From NCBI RefSeq assembly GCF_006494535.1, contig NZ_VHIQ01000005.1, forward strand, positions 1 to 64,000: a stretch of 64,000 nt of DNA. Reading direction: 5' to 3'. This DNA comes from Paucihalobacter ruber (GTDB lineage: Bacteria; Bacteroidota; Bacteroidia; Flavobacteriales; Flavobacteriaceae). Below the pieces are notes generated by a model. The model saw only the letters and a list, made by a program, of their open reading frames with translations. It searched no databases and had not been told where the DNA came from. Shown piece by piece: positions 46,851-55,531 of the stretch (position 1 is the stretch's first letter; each line of letters opens with the position of its first letter). Both the position numbers and the translations under genes were made by a program.

Positions 46851-46970
46851 TGATACTGTAATTGTGCTTGATTTTAATTACCTCGTCCCAAAGATAAGGA
46901 AAATGCCTTTGTGGTATATAGTAACAGCTATGTCAACAAACTTTTTAAAGCGATAGATACTTTTATTAAT

Positions 46971-47004
46971 AATAACGGCTTGAGCAAGTGCCCGAGCCGT
47001 TATT
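46971..47004. terminator. hairpin, possible terminator
   Basis: A 10-bp perfect stem (AATAACGGCT with AGCCGTTATT) and a 14-nt loop in the gap before the small membrane protein gene. The flanks are AT-rich but have no clean T-run. It could end transcripts coming from the region to the right. Confidence 0.45.
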
Positions 47005-47182
47005 TAATTTGACTTTTGACTATTTGTATTGAGTTATTTTTTTAGAATTTTATGCTTATTAAAATCAACCGGTAGTAATATTATTCTTAAATATTCTGAA
47101 TTGTAATTTGCCGCTTTTCCTTTAATTTTTTAAAATGTAGCAGTGTTAATTCTGTTGTTTTTTTGAACTGTGTAGATAGGTG

Positions 47183-47361
47183 TTAGGAGCAACTATCATT
47201 CAATTTGATATTTAACTGCTTTTTATCTTCGTCCAATACCTCGTTTTTGTTTCTATTTCGCCTAATTCAATTTTCACAAGGGCTATGTCGAGTTCTTCTA
47301 AGGCATCTAATACAAAGAGTTTACAGCTTTCAAAGGCCATGTTTTTTATATATATTTTCAT
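47183..47361 (-). pseudogene. frameshifted remnant of an AraC-type N-terminal metal-binding-like module
   Basis: From the ATG at 47361 the frame reads MKIYIKNMAFESCKLFVLDALEEL, later VKIELGEIE, which matches the HMA-like N-terminal module common in Bacteroidota AraC regulators (MKIYIKNMVCxRC...VKVELGEVE). The frame then stops at 47212, but a one-base shift within an A-run at about 47245-47255 restores NEVLDEDKKQLNIKLND, the expected continuation, to 47183. One of the usual two Cys is lost and no HTH follows, so it is decayed. A short, single-frame, 49-residue product remains possible. The rest of the 46851-47552 gap shows no gene. Confidence 0.5.
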
Positions 47362-47552
47362 GATTTATTTTAGGGTTGTATTTTAATATTTTCAAAAACA
47401 GATTACAACAGAGTTGCGTATAATTCTAAGTATAGTTTTCCAACTATCAAATCGAATATTTATCACACTTCTTTAGTTGAATAAGCTTCATGCTTTTTAT
47501 CAATCAGTTTATTTTCTATCGATTAAAATTGCGCGTTGTTTTGTAAAATTGT

Positions 47553-48161
47553 TTAATTATGGGTGGCACCATTTTCCATAAAATAATGAATAGCTTCAAT
47601 GGTATGCGTATAATCGACGTAAGCGGTTACAAATGCTCTTCCTTGAACTACCGAATTATCTTTAACTTTATAAAGTTCGGCCACTTTTCTGTATTTCTCA
47701 CGAATCACTTTATTGAGATGGTCGTCCATTTTTACTATAAAATTTTCGATGTCATCATCTTGAAGTGCCGTATCGGTCATTTGAATGATTTGTTTAGTGC
47801 TTCCTAAAGGTTTTAATCCCGTATATGGCGCATTTTGGGATTCGTGGTGTAAACGTACCAAGGTTTCAATAAAATGTTTTTCAACAATTTCATAAACGTC
47901 TTTATCTTGACTTTTTAAAGCATGGGTTTTATTGAATAAAGTGATGATTTCTATCTCTTGTTCAGGGCTTATCCATTTTAGCACTAAATCAACTTTATTG
48001 TCGTCGAGGGCTTTAACCGCGTCTTTAATAACCGGGCCTTCAAAAGAATCGCATTGTGCTGTAGCGTCATGAAAAGCAAATAGTAATAACAGGGACAGTA
48101 GCACCGTTGCAATACTTGTTTTCAATATTTTGACTTGTTTCTTATTTTTATGAGTGTTCAT
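47553..48161 (-). CDS. DUF6448 family exported protein
   Basis: The protein has 202 residues from the ATG at 48161; the longer frame starts with TTG and adds a non-signal leader. An N-terminal hydrophobic signal ends near HDATAQ. The mature helical domain opens with CDSFEGPVIKDAVKALDDNKVDLVLKWI, the signature of DUF6448, a periplasmic family of unknown function. His residues (RLHHES, VDYTHTIEAIHYF) might bind metal. It stands alone; 377 bp upstream (48162-48538) have no gene I can support. Confidence 0.8.
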   Translation of the reverse strand: MNTHKNKKQVKILKTSIATVLLSLLLLFAFHDATAQCDSFEGPVIKDAVKALDDNKVDLVLKWISPEQEIEIITLFNKTHALKSQDKDVYEIVEKHFIETLVRLHHESQNAPYTGLKPLGSTKQIIQMTDTALQDDDIENFIVKMDDHLNKVIREKYRKVAELYKVKDNSVVQGRAFVTAYVDYTHTIEAIHYFMENGATHN

Positions 48162-48538
48162 GTTACATAGTGTTAAATTGTGAAAGCTTTTTCGCAATTC
48201 TTGAAGGTAAGCAGCTTTATTGCCTTTTATATTACACAATTGTATAAATATGCTACAACTTTCACAGGTTTTTCTCAGTACGATGGATAGTTCAACAAGT
48301 CAAGACACTTATGGTGGCGCAACCTACATCACAAGTTTCTAAAAAAATTAATACATAAATAGAATCATGTATAATGAATATTCAAAAAGAAGTTTTGTGT
48401 TTTAACTAAACTTTTAAGCGTGTTTGATAGGGATGTAATCGGGCTGATGTTTTTAAGATTTTTCAGAAGAAGAAATAGATGTCACTTGTGCGAAAGCGTT
48501 AAAATACCTAAAAAATGATTTGACGGTGAATAAAGTAG

Positions 48539-49237
48539 TTAAGGTCTATTTTTTTTCTTTAATTTATCTACCAGGCTGTTGAGTTTTTGAATTTCTTTAA
48601 ACAATTTGGCATTGGCAATTTCTAATTTGTTTTTTCTGGCCACATCATCAACTGTGTTACAAATAGCATCAATACGCAAGGCGCGTAAGGCTTTAACGTG
48701 GGTTGCGAGTTTGTTGACTAACCCAATTAGCTCATCCTCTTTTTGTTTTAAATCAGAAATATCTGTAGCAATAAGGATGAAATTATCACCCTGAAGATAT
48801 GGTGGTAAGAGGTGAATTGACATTCGTAAATGAACCGCATTGTTTAAAGTTACATTGATTACATCGTGCTTTTCGTAACTTATATTTTTAAGAAACGCAT
48901 CTAACTTTAAAACATCATTTGGAGTGATATAATCTTTAATATACGATCCAACAACTTTATTGTGACGTTTTGATACAATTTCGGCAAATCTTTGATTGCA
49001 ATACAGAATGGTGCCATCTTTTGCAAGTGTAACGGCACCTTCGCTCATTTCCTCTATAAACGTGCGATAAGGCGCTTCGGCAGAACTTAATGAATATACC
49101 TGTTCTCCATTTTTGCCGGAAACTATAATGGCATCTACTTCTCCGTTACGGATAGCTTCAAGTGTCTCTTCCATTTCATTTAGACGAGAACGCAAGGTTT
49201 CATTTTCAAAAATGAGTTGTTCGTTTGTTTTAATCAT
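48539..49237 (-). CDS. PAS-domain protein without a kinase
   Basis: A 232-residue protein. The N-terminal coiled coil has ENETLRSRLNEMEETLEAIRNGEVDAIIVSG, followed by VYSLSSAEAPYRTFIEEMSEGAVTL, the leader typical of PAS kinases that sit beside kaiC genes. A PAS domain occupies about residues 62-165, then a coiled coil to the end where a kinase would be expected; none is present. The DNA around the stop shows no kinase remnant. It is the last gene of the kaiC-kaiB-kaiB unit (54-bp gap) and probably acts as an adaptor or redox/ligand sensor for it. Confidence 0.82.
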   Translation of the reverse strand: MIKTNEQLIFENETLRSRLNEMEETLEAIRNGEVDAIIVSGKNGEQVYSLSSAEAPYRTFIEEMSEGAVTLAKDGTILYCNQRFAEIVSKRHNKVVGSYIKDYITPNDVLKLDAFLKNISYEKHDVINVTLNNAVHLRMSIHLLPPYLQGDNFILIATDISDLKQKEDELIGLVNKLATHVKALRALRIDAICNTVDDVARKNKLEIANAKLFKEIQKLNSLVDKLKKKNRP

Positions 49238-49291
49238 TTTAATTATAGATAAAATGTGTAAAGGTTACTACAAACCTTTATTATTTTTAAG

Positions 49292-49630
49292 CTATTTCAA
49301 ATTTAATCCCGATAGCACTTTTTCTGTGTTCGACATATCACCGATAATGCGCCTAAGCGGAAGTGGTGATTCTTTTATTAAAGTAGGCGCGGCAATTATT
49401 TGTTCGACTTGGGCCAAATCAGGAAATTGAAAAAGATCAATAATCTCTAATTCGTAATTATTTTTTAAATATTCTTTACAAATCTTCTTGAGGTTTGATA
49501 TTGCTAAAATTGATCGGCCTGATTTTCCGGCAATATATAATCGCAAGACATGTTTTTCTTCTCGAGGTTTGGTCAAGCTTTGTTCAAAGGTATTTGTTGC
49601 GCCTATTAAAGGGCTTTTTCTATTTTTCAT
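49292..49630 (-). CDS. KaiB-like protein
   Basis: A 112-residue protein of the KaiB family, a thioredoxin-like fold that binds KaiC in the cyanobacterial clock. Family landmarks: LRLYIAGKSGRSILAISNL, the YELEIIDLF strand, AAPTLIKESPLPLRRIIGDMSN and a final VLSGLNL. The N-terminal 24 residues are a basic extension. Second of two KaiB-like genes, 30 bp after the first; it is more diverged (IDLFQFPDLAQ rather than [11 protein letters not shown]). Confidence 0.87.
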   Translation of the reverse strand: MKNRKSPLIGATNTFEQSLTKPREEKHVLRLYIAGKSGRSILAISNLKKICKEYLKNNYELEIIDLFQFPDLAQVEQIIAAPTLIKESPLPLRRIIGDMSNTEKVLSGLNLK

Positions 49631-49660
49631 CTTTATTTTTTTTTCATAGCAAACCTTTAG

Positions 49661-49999
49661 CTATTCGGCAGGTCTTAAATCTAAACCTATAAGAACACGT
49701 TCTGTATTAGATAGGTCACCAATTATTTTTCGAACAGGTACGGGTAATTTTCTCACTAAGGTTGGCAGCGCAAAAATTTGATCTGCTGCTCCCAGTTGTG
49801 GGTTTTTCATAAGGTCAATAACTTCAATAGCGTATTTACCTTTTAATTGGTCTTCACAAATTTTAGTGAGGTTGTCAAATGCGGTTACAGCTTTTGGTGT
49901 TTGGCCTGCAACGTATAACCTTAAAATCCATTTGTCCTTGTCACTTTTTTTCTGTTTTTCTTTGGGCTTTTTCTCTGAATTCAGATCTTGTTGTTTCAT
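49661..49999 (-). CDS. KaiB-like protein
   Basis: A 112-residue KaiB family protein with a charged, lysine-rich N-terminal extension of about 25 residues, then [56 protein letters not shown] and VLIGLDL. This is the closer of the two to classical KaiB. It lies 94 bp downstream of kaiC. No KaiA gene is nearby, as expected outside cyanobacteria. Confidence 0.88.
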   Translation of the reverse strand: MKQQDLNSEKKPKEKQKKSDKDKWILRLYVAGQTPKAVTAFDNLTKICEDQLKGKYAIEVIDLMKNPQLGAADQIFALPTLVRKLPVPVRKIIGDLSNTERVLIGLDLRPAE

Positions 50000-50093
50000 C
50001 TGTTTATTGATTGTTTGTCATTGGTTGTTTGTAATTTATAGCTAAATCGACTACTTGATTATGGTTAAATTTGGCTTGATCTAAAAAAATCGT

Positions 50094-51797
50094 TTAAAAT
50101 TCGGCTTTTCTGCTGGTAGCCATTACTTTTTTATCTTGTTCGAGTTGTTTCATCATTTGTTGTTCTTCTTCAATAATTTTATTGGCTTCAGTTTCTTCAG
50201 ATTTAAAGTCAGTGCGCATTGCTTCGACTTGTGCTTCCAGCTCTTTTCTTTTTCGCTCTATTTCCCTTATTTTAAATTCTATTTCATACTTACGCGCAAG
50301 CATTTCTGAATTTTCATGGGCTTCCTGTGCGATCCTTGCAGATCCCGTTAAAACGCCATTTGCACCAATATAAACATCTCGCAACTTTACGCCTTTGTCT
50401 GTTAAATCAAATTCGCGAATTTGGTTTGAGTTAGCGATTCCTCTCGATTTTAATATATAAATACCCCTATTTCGTTCTCCATTTAGTTCTATATCACGCA
50501 GTAGCAGCCACGTATCTATGAGTGATGAAATGCCCGCATCAGAACCTTCTAATCCACAATCGGATCGTGTAAGACTGGTAAATAGGGCAGTAATTTGCTT
50601 TACCTTCAAAAAATCAATAATACGCATTAATAAAGTTCTTAGCTCAAACTCTTTATCATTGGTAACGAACGTATTTATGGGGTCTAAAACAACTACGTTG
50701 GGTTTAAACTCATTAACAAATTTATGCGTTACGGCAAGGTGCATTTCCAATCCATACAAGGTTGGTCGGGATGCTTGAAACTGTAGCAGACCTTTTTTAA
50801 CCCATGGTTCTAAATTAATACCGATGGAAAGCATATTGCGAATTAACTGCTTGGGAGATTCTTCAAAACAGAAATACAGTACACGTTCGCCTCTTTTACA
50901 TGCGGCGGCGGCAAAGTGAGCTGCGATGCTGGTTTTGCCTATTCCGGCAGTGCCTGACACAAGCACGGTACTTCCGCGGAAATAGCCTTTGCCTTCAAGC
51001 ATGTCGTCAAGGGCTGGTATGCCACTTGAAATTCTTTCATTAGATACTTTATGTTCTAATCCTAAAGAGGTAACAGGCAGTACTGAAAATCCACTTTCAT
51101 CAATTAGAAACGGATATTCGTTAGTGCCATGAACCGAGCCGCGATATTTTACAACCCTTAAACGACGTGTGGAGGTTTGCTCGGTCACACGATGGTCTAG
51201 CATGATAACGCAGTCGGAAACATATTCCTCCAAACCTTGTCTTGTTAGCGTTTCATCGCCACGTTCTCCAGTTATAATGGCTGTTACGCCCTTTTCTTTT
51301 AACCAGCGAAATAAACGTCGCAATTCGGCGCGCAAAATTAACTGGTTTGGCAATCCCGCAAAAAGTGATTCTATGGTATCCAAAACAACGCGTTTCGCTC
51401 CTATAGAATCTATGGCATATTCAAGTCTTATAAACAGGGCTTCTAAATCGTATTCACCGGTTTCTTCTATTTCACTCCGTTCTATATGTACATGGTCGAG
51501 AGCAATTTTTTTTTGCTTTATTAATTTATTCAAGTCAAATCCAAGCGAAGCGACGTTAATTGTTAACTCTTCTATGGTTTCTTCAAATGACATGAATACA
51601 CCCGGCTCGTTAAACTGGGTTGCACCGCGTACCAAGAATTCTATTCCAAAGAGTGTTTTCCCACAACCGGCGCCACCACAAACCAGTGTGGGGCGTCCTG
51701 TAGGTAAGCCACCTAAGGTAATTTCGTCAAAACCTGTTATACCCGTAGGCGACTTAGGTAGTTTAATAGTCGTATTTGCATTTGCTATCTTGCTCAT
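50094..51797 (-). CDS. KaiC-like double-domain ATPase/kinase
   Basis: A 567-residue protein with two RecA-like KaiC domains. Walker A motifs are GGAGCGKT (residues 41-48) and GTAGIGKT (about 283-290), each followed by the catalytic Glu pair (FEETIEEL; FEESPKQL). In the second domain the autophosphorylation region reads GISSLIDTWLLL, so the Ser-Thr pair of cyanobacterial KaiC is Ser-Ser. The C-terminus (about 485-567) is a long charged coiled coil instead of the KaiA-binding tail. First gene of the kaiC-kaiB-kaiB-PAS unit. A timing or stress-signalling ATPase is likely; a true oscillator is not shown. Confidence 0.9.
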   Translation of the reverse strand: MSKIANANTTIKLPKSPTGITGFDEITLGGLPTGRPTLVCGGAGCGKTLFGIEFLVRGATQFNEPGVFMSFEETIEELTINVASLGFDLNKLIKQKKIALDHVHIERSEIEETGEYDLEALFIRLEYAIDSIGAKRVVLDTIESLFAGLPNQLILRAELRRLFRWLKEKGVTAIITGERGDETLTRQGLEEYVSDCVIMLDHRVTEQTSTRRLRVVKYRGSVHGTNEYPFLIDESGFSVLPVTSLGLEHKVSNERISSGIPALDDMLEGKGYFRGSTVLVSGTAGIGKTSIAAHFAAAACKRGERVLYFCFEESPKQLIRNMLSIGINLEPWVKKGLLQFQASRPTLYGLEMHLAVTHKFVNEFKPNVVVLDPINTFVTNDKEFELRTLLMRIIDFLKVKQITALFTSLTRSDCGLEGSDAGISSLIDTWLLLRDIELNGERNRGIYILKSRGIANSNQIREFDLTDKGVKLRDVYIGANGVLTGSARIAQEAHENSEMLARKYEIEFKIREIERKRKELEAQVEAMRTDFKSEETEANKIIEEEQQMMKQLEQDKKVMATSRKAEF

Positions 51798-52088
51798 TTA
51801 AATTGTATTATAAACTTTATGTGATTGGTTATGTTTGAACAAACACTTGGGTCTAAAATTTCTGTAAAATTTAAATTTATTAACTAATTAGGTGTTGCAT
51901 AATCATTTAATAATATTGCAAAATTCACAGTTTTTTTATGGAACATTGAAGAAGTCGATCGTATTTGCAGCCATGGAAGAACTTTTAGACGCTCGCAGTT
52001 TGATTGTAAGGTGATAAATGATTTTTGAAAATTAAAGTTATTTGAATTTTCAAAAATTGCCTAAAGTTAATAGGCGATATAAAAAGAC

Positions 52089-52208
52089 TTAATTGTTAGA
52101 TTCGTTTTCATCGTCTTTTTTCATTTTTATATAGCGAGTTACCAACCTAACACCTAATCGTGCAAACAGGATTATGGCAATCAGCATGATAATGTTAAAA
52201 CCATCCAT
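52089..52208 (-). CDS. 39-residue single-helix membrane peptide
   Basis: An ATG-started frame: hydrophobic residues 4-17 (FNIIMLIAIILFAR), then a basic stretch (RYIKMKKD) and an acidic tail (DENESN). This is the composition of a small membrane protein with a cytoplasmic charged tail. It lies alone between the DUF2306-type gene and kaiC, 52 bp downstream of the former's 5' neighbour region. Too short for homology by eye. The gap 51798-52088 shows nothing else. Confidence 0.45.
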   Translation of the reverse strand: MDGFNIIMLIAIILFARLGVRLVTRYIKMKKDDENESNN

Positions 52209-52260
52209 AATTACAAGGTAAGTATTTTTGTTGTCATAACAAAAAAGAAGATGTTGAAGT

Positions 52261-52902
52261 CTAGTTTTTATTTTGAATTGCTCTAGCTGCTGAATTCTTT
52301 TCTTTTAAATTTTGAAATAACCAATTTATCCAGATGATTGTAAGTGGCACAAGCCATACAGCAAGATCGGAAATAAAATAAGCCTGAGATTCATTTTTAG
52401 TTAGGTAATTAAAGAATCCCATAGAAGTGAGCGATATAATTCTGACCGTAACAAAATAAGCTGCGCAAATAAATGCACTTATCATGAGTCTTTTATGGAG
52501 TGTAATTCGCTTATTGATAATTGAAATATAGGCTGCCATAATAAAAATTAGCCACAGCGTTGTGACCATATATTGGGAAATTTTACAACTTTCGCATAGG
52601 CCTTTAGGTACAATGCTAATGAATAAAGTAAGAATACACACAAGCGACAGAACTATGTAAAATTTTCCAACTCTGCGATGGTTTGCATAATTTCTATTTC
52701 TATAAGCTGCTGAAAATTGAAATGGCGCTAATGCAAATACTAAAAGGCCAGAAATGATATGAGCGACAAACCAAAACCGACTCAAAAAAGAAGTGCGATT
52801 GAGATATTCCGGAATGCCGCTTTGAAAATAGCCGAGCGTTGGTATGAGAAATATTAAAACCAATAGGAAGAAAATCAACCAGATGCTATGATATAATTTC
52901 AT
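52261..52902 (-). CDS. DUF2306 family membrane protein
   Basis: The protein has 213 residues from the ATG at 52902; the longer frame begins with TTG and would overlap the upstream gene. About six membrane helices. The pattern of a first helix, then RFWFVAHIISGLLVFALAPFQF and NHRRVGKFY, with a later HKRLMISAF block, is that of DUF2306, whose conserved His residues suggest haem or metal ligation. Co-transcribed with the membrane protein gene 28 bp upstream. Confidence 0.75.
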   Translation of the reverse strand: MKLYHSIWLIFFLLVLIFLIPTLGYFQSGIPEYLNRTSFLSRFWFVAHIISGLLVFALAPFQFSAAYRNRNYANHRRVGKFYIVLSLVCILTLFISIVPKGLCESCKISQYMVTTLWLIFIMAAYISIINKRITLHKRLMISAFICAAYFVTVRIISLTSMGFFNYLTKNESQAYFISDLAVWLVPLTIIWINWLFQNLKEKNSAARAIQNKN

Positions 52903-52930
52903 ATAAATTGAAGGTGTTAAAAATTTATTT

Positions 52931-53668
52931 TTAAATATCAACAATCCCTGCGCCCCAATTTGTATTTGAAATGACCATACTTAGTACAGACGCCACCCAA
53001 TACAATCCAAAACACCACCAAGATACAGGAAGTATTCTACCTTGGGTTTTACGGTCATGAAAAAGCAAGCTTCCTGTAAGCACTAAAAGGATTAACAATC
53101 CCAGGGGCATGCTTAATGGTAAGTCGGTTAAATGACTAATAATTCCTGCAAATCTGTTGGTAGCGGCAAAAATAAATACCAATCCGGTGTAAAGCATCAA
53201 GCGTTTATGAATTGCAGGTTGATTTCGTTTTAAAATGGCCATACTTAAAAAAGCTATAAATAACAGGCACATAAAAACATCCAACCACAGTATAAAAGCC
53301 AATCCCGGTTCTACTTCTTCAACCGTTGATTGAAGTTGATTCGCCAGTTTAATCATTCGGTTGGGAAATAAAAATATGACCCATACTGTAGAAGCAACTA
53401 CTAACAAAGCCCAAGAAGCCCCAAACCAGCCAAGTTTTTGGTGTATTTGAATGCGATTAGATTGGATAAAACCAGTTTGTAATACCAACAACACATACCA
53501 AACGGTTAAAATGATGCCGTGAATAATATGAGGCCAAGGTAAACCATCAGGATAAAAGGGATAGTCACCAATTAAAGGTTTTAAGTAGAAACTAGGAGCA
53601 AAGCCCAAGAATACAAACACGAGCATGATTCTGGACATGTTTTGGAAATACTTGCTTTTGCTATACAT
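52931..53668 (-). CDS. multi-pass membrane protein, DUF2306-like relative
   Basis: A 245-residue protein with about seven hydrophobic helices. It shares with its downstream neighbour a layout of conserved His in helices (WPHIIHGIILTVWYVLLVLQ, IHQKLGWFG, IHKRLMLYTGLVF), so the two may form a haem- or metal-binding pair. I cannot name a family with confidence. An alternative ATG lies at 53638. The 166 bp upstream are AT-rich without a gene. Confidence 0.65.
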   Translation of the reverse strand: MYSKSKYFQNMSRIMLVFVFLGFAPSFYLKPLIGDYPFYPDGLPWPHIIHGIILTVWYVLLVLQTGFIQSNRIQIHQKLGWFGASWALLVVASTVWVIFLFPNRMIKLANQLQSTVEEVEPGLAFILWLDVFMCLLFIAFLSMAILKRNQPAIHKRLMLYTGLVFIFAATNRFAGIISHLTDLPLSMPLGLLILLVLTGSLLFHDRKTQGRILPVSWWCFGLYWVASVLSMVISNTNWGAGIVDI

Positions 53669-53834
53669 GTTAGATAGTTGTAAATAGCGTAGGTCAAGCT
53701 TTCATTTCCCGATTAGAGAATTTAAATTACTAAAATGATTTAAAGGGTTTTAACCAAGGTAATTTAATATGCCAATAAAACTAATTTTATAAAAATGACA
53801 CTATTTTTGATATGACATTTATATTGATCTACAA

Positions 53835-54164
53835 CTAATAAAGTAAATTATCTAATAGACTTTCTATGTATTTTTCTTTACGATTAAAGACTTTATCGGC
53901 TAAAAAAACTTTGTGGATTTCGTTTCTTAATTCCATTAATTCGGTAATATCAAATTCCAGATTGCTTATAGCATGTTCAATTTTACTGACTCTTGTTTCA
54001 TGCGTGTCATTAATAAATTCTTGATGAATTTCCTCAAAATAGGTCTGCTTGGTATGCGAGTTGATTATTTTAATTTCTTCAGGAGAAGCTTCGTCATCTG
54101 CATACGTGCAAAGCAGTAAAATATAGATTTTTAGTTTTTCTTTAGACCAGTTAGTTGCATTCAT
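53835..54164 (-). CDS. small helical protein, TerB-like
   Basis: A 109-residue acidic, all-helical protein. The pattern ILLLCTYADDEASPEEIKIINSH, then later KVFLADKVFNRKEKYIESLLDNL, resembles TerB/TerB-like helical domains, in which acidic helix starts bind metal. The match is weak and could be convergence. It has no signal or membrane helix and stands alone. Confidence 0.55.
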   Translation of the reverse strand: MNATNWSKEKLKIYILLLCTYADDEASPEEIKIINSHTKQTYFEEIHQEFINDTHETRVSKIEHAISNLEFDITELMELRNEIHKVFLADKVFNRKEKYIESLLDNLLY

Positions 54165-54247
54165 TGTTTGATGCGATTAGATGATGTTATAAATATAAAC
54201 AAATTTTAGGTGATGACATTTTTTTATTTTTAAAGGGGTATATCTGG

Positions 54248-55519
54248 CTATATCTCTTTTGATAAAATTACCTTGCTATCTTTTTTTAAGTTAGGTCCAT
54301 ATACCAGTTTCCGCCACAGCCATTCCATTGGTCCGTGTTTAAAATATTGAAACCAAATTTTACTAAAATAAGCCTGCACAGCAAAAATTGAAAACGCCAT
54401 AATCATGATGATGGTGTAGCCATATTTCCCGGTAAGATTAAAACCAATGCCATAAAATATGATAATTGAAATCACCGAATGAAACAGATAACAACTCAAT
54501 GCCATTTTACCTACCGGTTTAAAAACATTTAGAACGCCTGCACCTTTATGGCAAATTAGGGCAATACCGGCAGCGTAACTTAAGGCTAATGGTACGGTGC
54601 CTAAGGCATAGTTTAAAACATGAAGAAACTGTGTGGTGGTGGTACGTTCAACATAAAATTCTAAGTATCCTCTGGCAATGTTAATGGGTAAACCTATCAG
54701 CAGGCCTATGATAAACACTTTCTTTAAAAAGGCAGTATTGTCTAGTAAGTTGCCATTTAGAATTTTTCTACCTGCCCAAATGCCAATTAAAAATATACCA
54801 AAGACTTTAAAAACACGCCCTTCTTCTAAAATCATTCCTATTCGTATAAACCCTTCACCCAAATTCATTTTAAAAAAATCTATAATGTTGTCGTTTAAAA
54901 GATAGGCTTGTATATCGGGCATGCTGAAACCATCCATTTCTACAACCGGCATACCAAAATACTGATAAACAGTGGTGCTTTGTTCAAAGGCCAAACCCGG
55001 ATAAAAAATACCGGTAAAGTGCATAAATGCCCAATTCACCAAAGGAAATAAAATTAGCAGCGCAGCCGTAATGAGTAAGGTTTTATCAGACGCCTTCATA
55101 AACCAAATAAGCACAAATCCTAAAACAGCATATAAGGTTAAAATATCACCTGCCCAGATAAGGAATAGGTGAATAAGTCCAAACACCAGCAACCAAAACA
55201 TGCGTTTTCTAAAAAAAGGTGCAAAGCTGCCATTTTTAGCAGTGATATTATTGTACTGAATGACGAAGCCAATACCAAACAGCAAAGAAAAGATGGTGTA
55301 AAACTTACCATCTACCAGCACATACATGATAAAGTTAACAATTTCGTCTGAAGCCCAGTTGATGTCACGAATGGGATGTGTGGGTTCAAAAAACCAAAGC
55401 CCGGAGAAAAACGGAATATTGGCTGTGAAAATAAACATAATGGACAGGCCTCGAAGAATGTCCAGAAAGTCGATTCGATCAATGGATTGTACAGGTGCAA
55501 CGCTCGTTCGGTTACTCAT
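54248..55519 (-). CDS. DUF418 family multi-pass membrane protein
   Basis: A 423-residue protein with about ten membrane helices. The N-terminus RIDFLDILRGLSIMFIFTANIPFF is the start of the DUF418/acyltransferase-3-like fold, and the C-terminus carries the DUF418 block (CYLFHSVISIIIFYGIG..., then FKHGPMEWLWRKLVYG). DUF418 proteins are thought to move acyl groups or lipids, but no reaction is proven. It lies 12 bp after an MBOAT gene, so a shared role in modifying an envelope polymer is plausible. Confidence 0.85.
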   Translation of the reverse strand: MSNRTSVAPVQSIDRIDFLDILRGLSIMFIFTANIPFFSGLWFFEPTHPIRDINWASDEIVNFIMYVLVDGKFYTIFSLLFGIGFVIQYNNITAKNGSFAPFFRKRMFWLLVFGLIHLFLIWAGDILTLYAVLGFVLIWFMKASDKTLLITAALLILFPLVNWAFMHFTGIFYPGLAFEQSTTVYQYFGMPVVEMDGFSMPDIQAYLLNDNIIDFFKMNLGEGFIRIGMILEEGRVFKVFGIFLIGIWAGRKILNGNLLDNTAFLKKVFIIGLLIGLPINIARGYLEFYVERTTTTQFLHVLNYALGTVPLALSYAAGIALICHKGAGVLNVFKPVGKMALSCYLFHSVISIIIFYGIGFNLTGKYGYTIIMIMAFSIFAVQAYFSKIWFQYFKHGPMEWLWRKLVYGPNLKKDSKVILSKEI

Positions 55520-55531
55520 TATTTGGTTTTT

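Noticed and set aside
48539-51797. A functional circadian oscillator
   Set aside because: KaiA is missing, the KaiC tail and phosphosites differ from the clock type, and KaiBC modules outside cyanobacteria mostly act in stress responses. Timing cannot be claimed from sequence.
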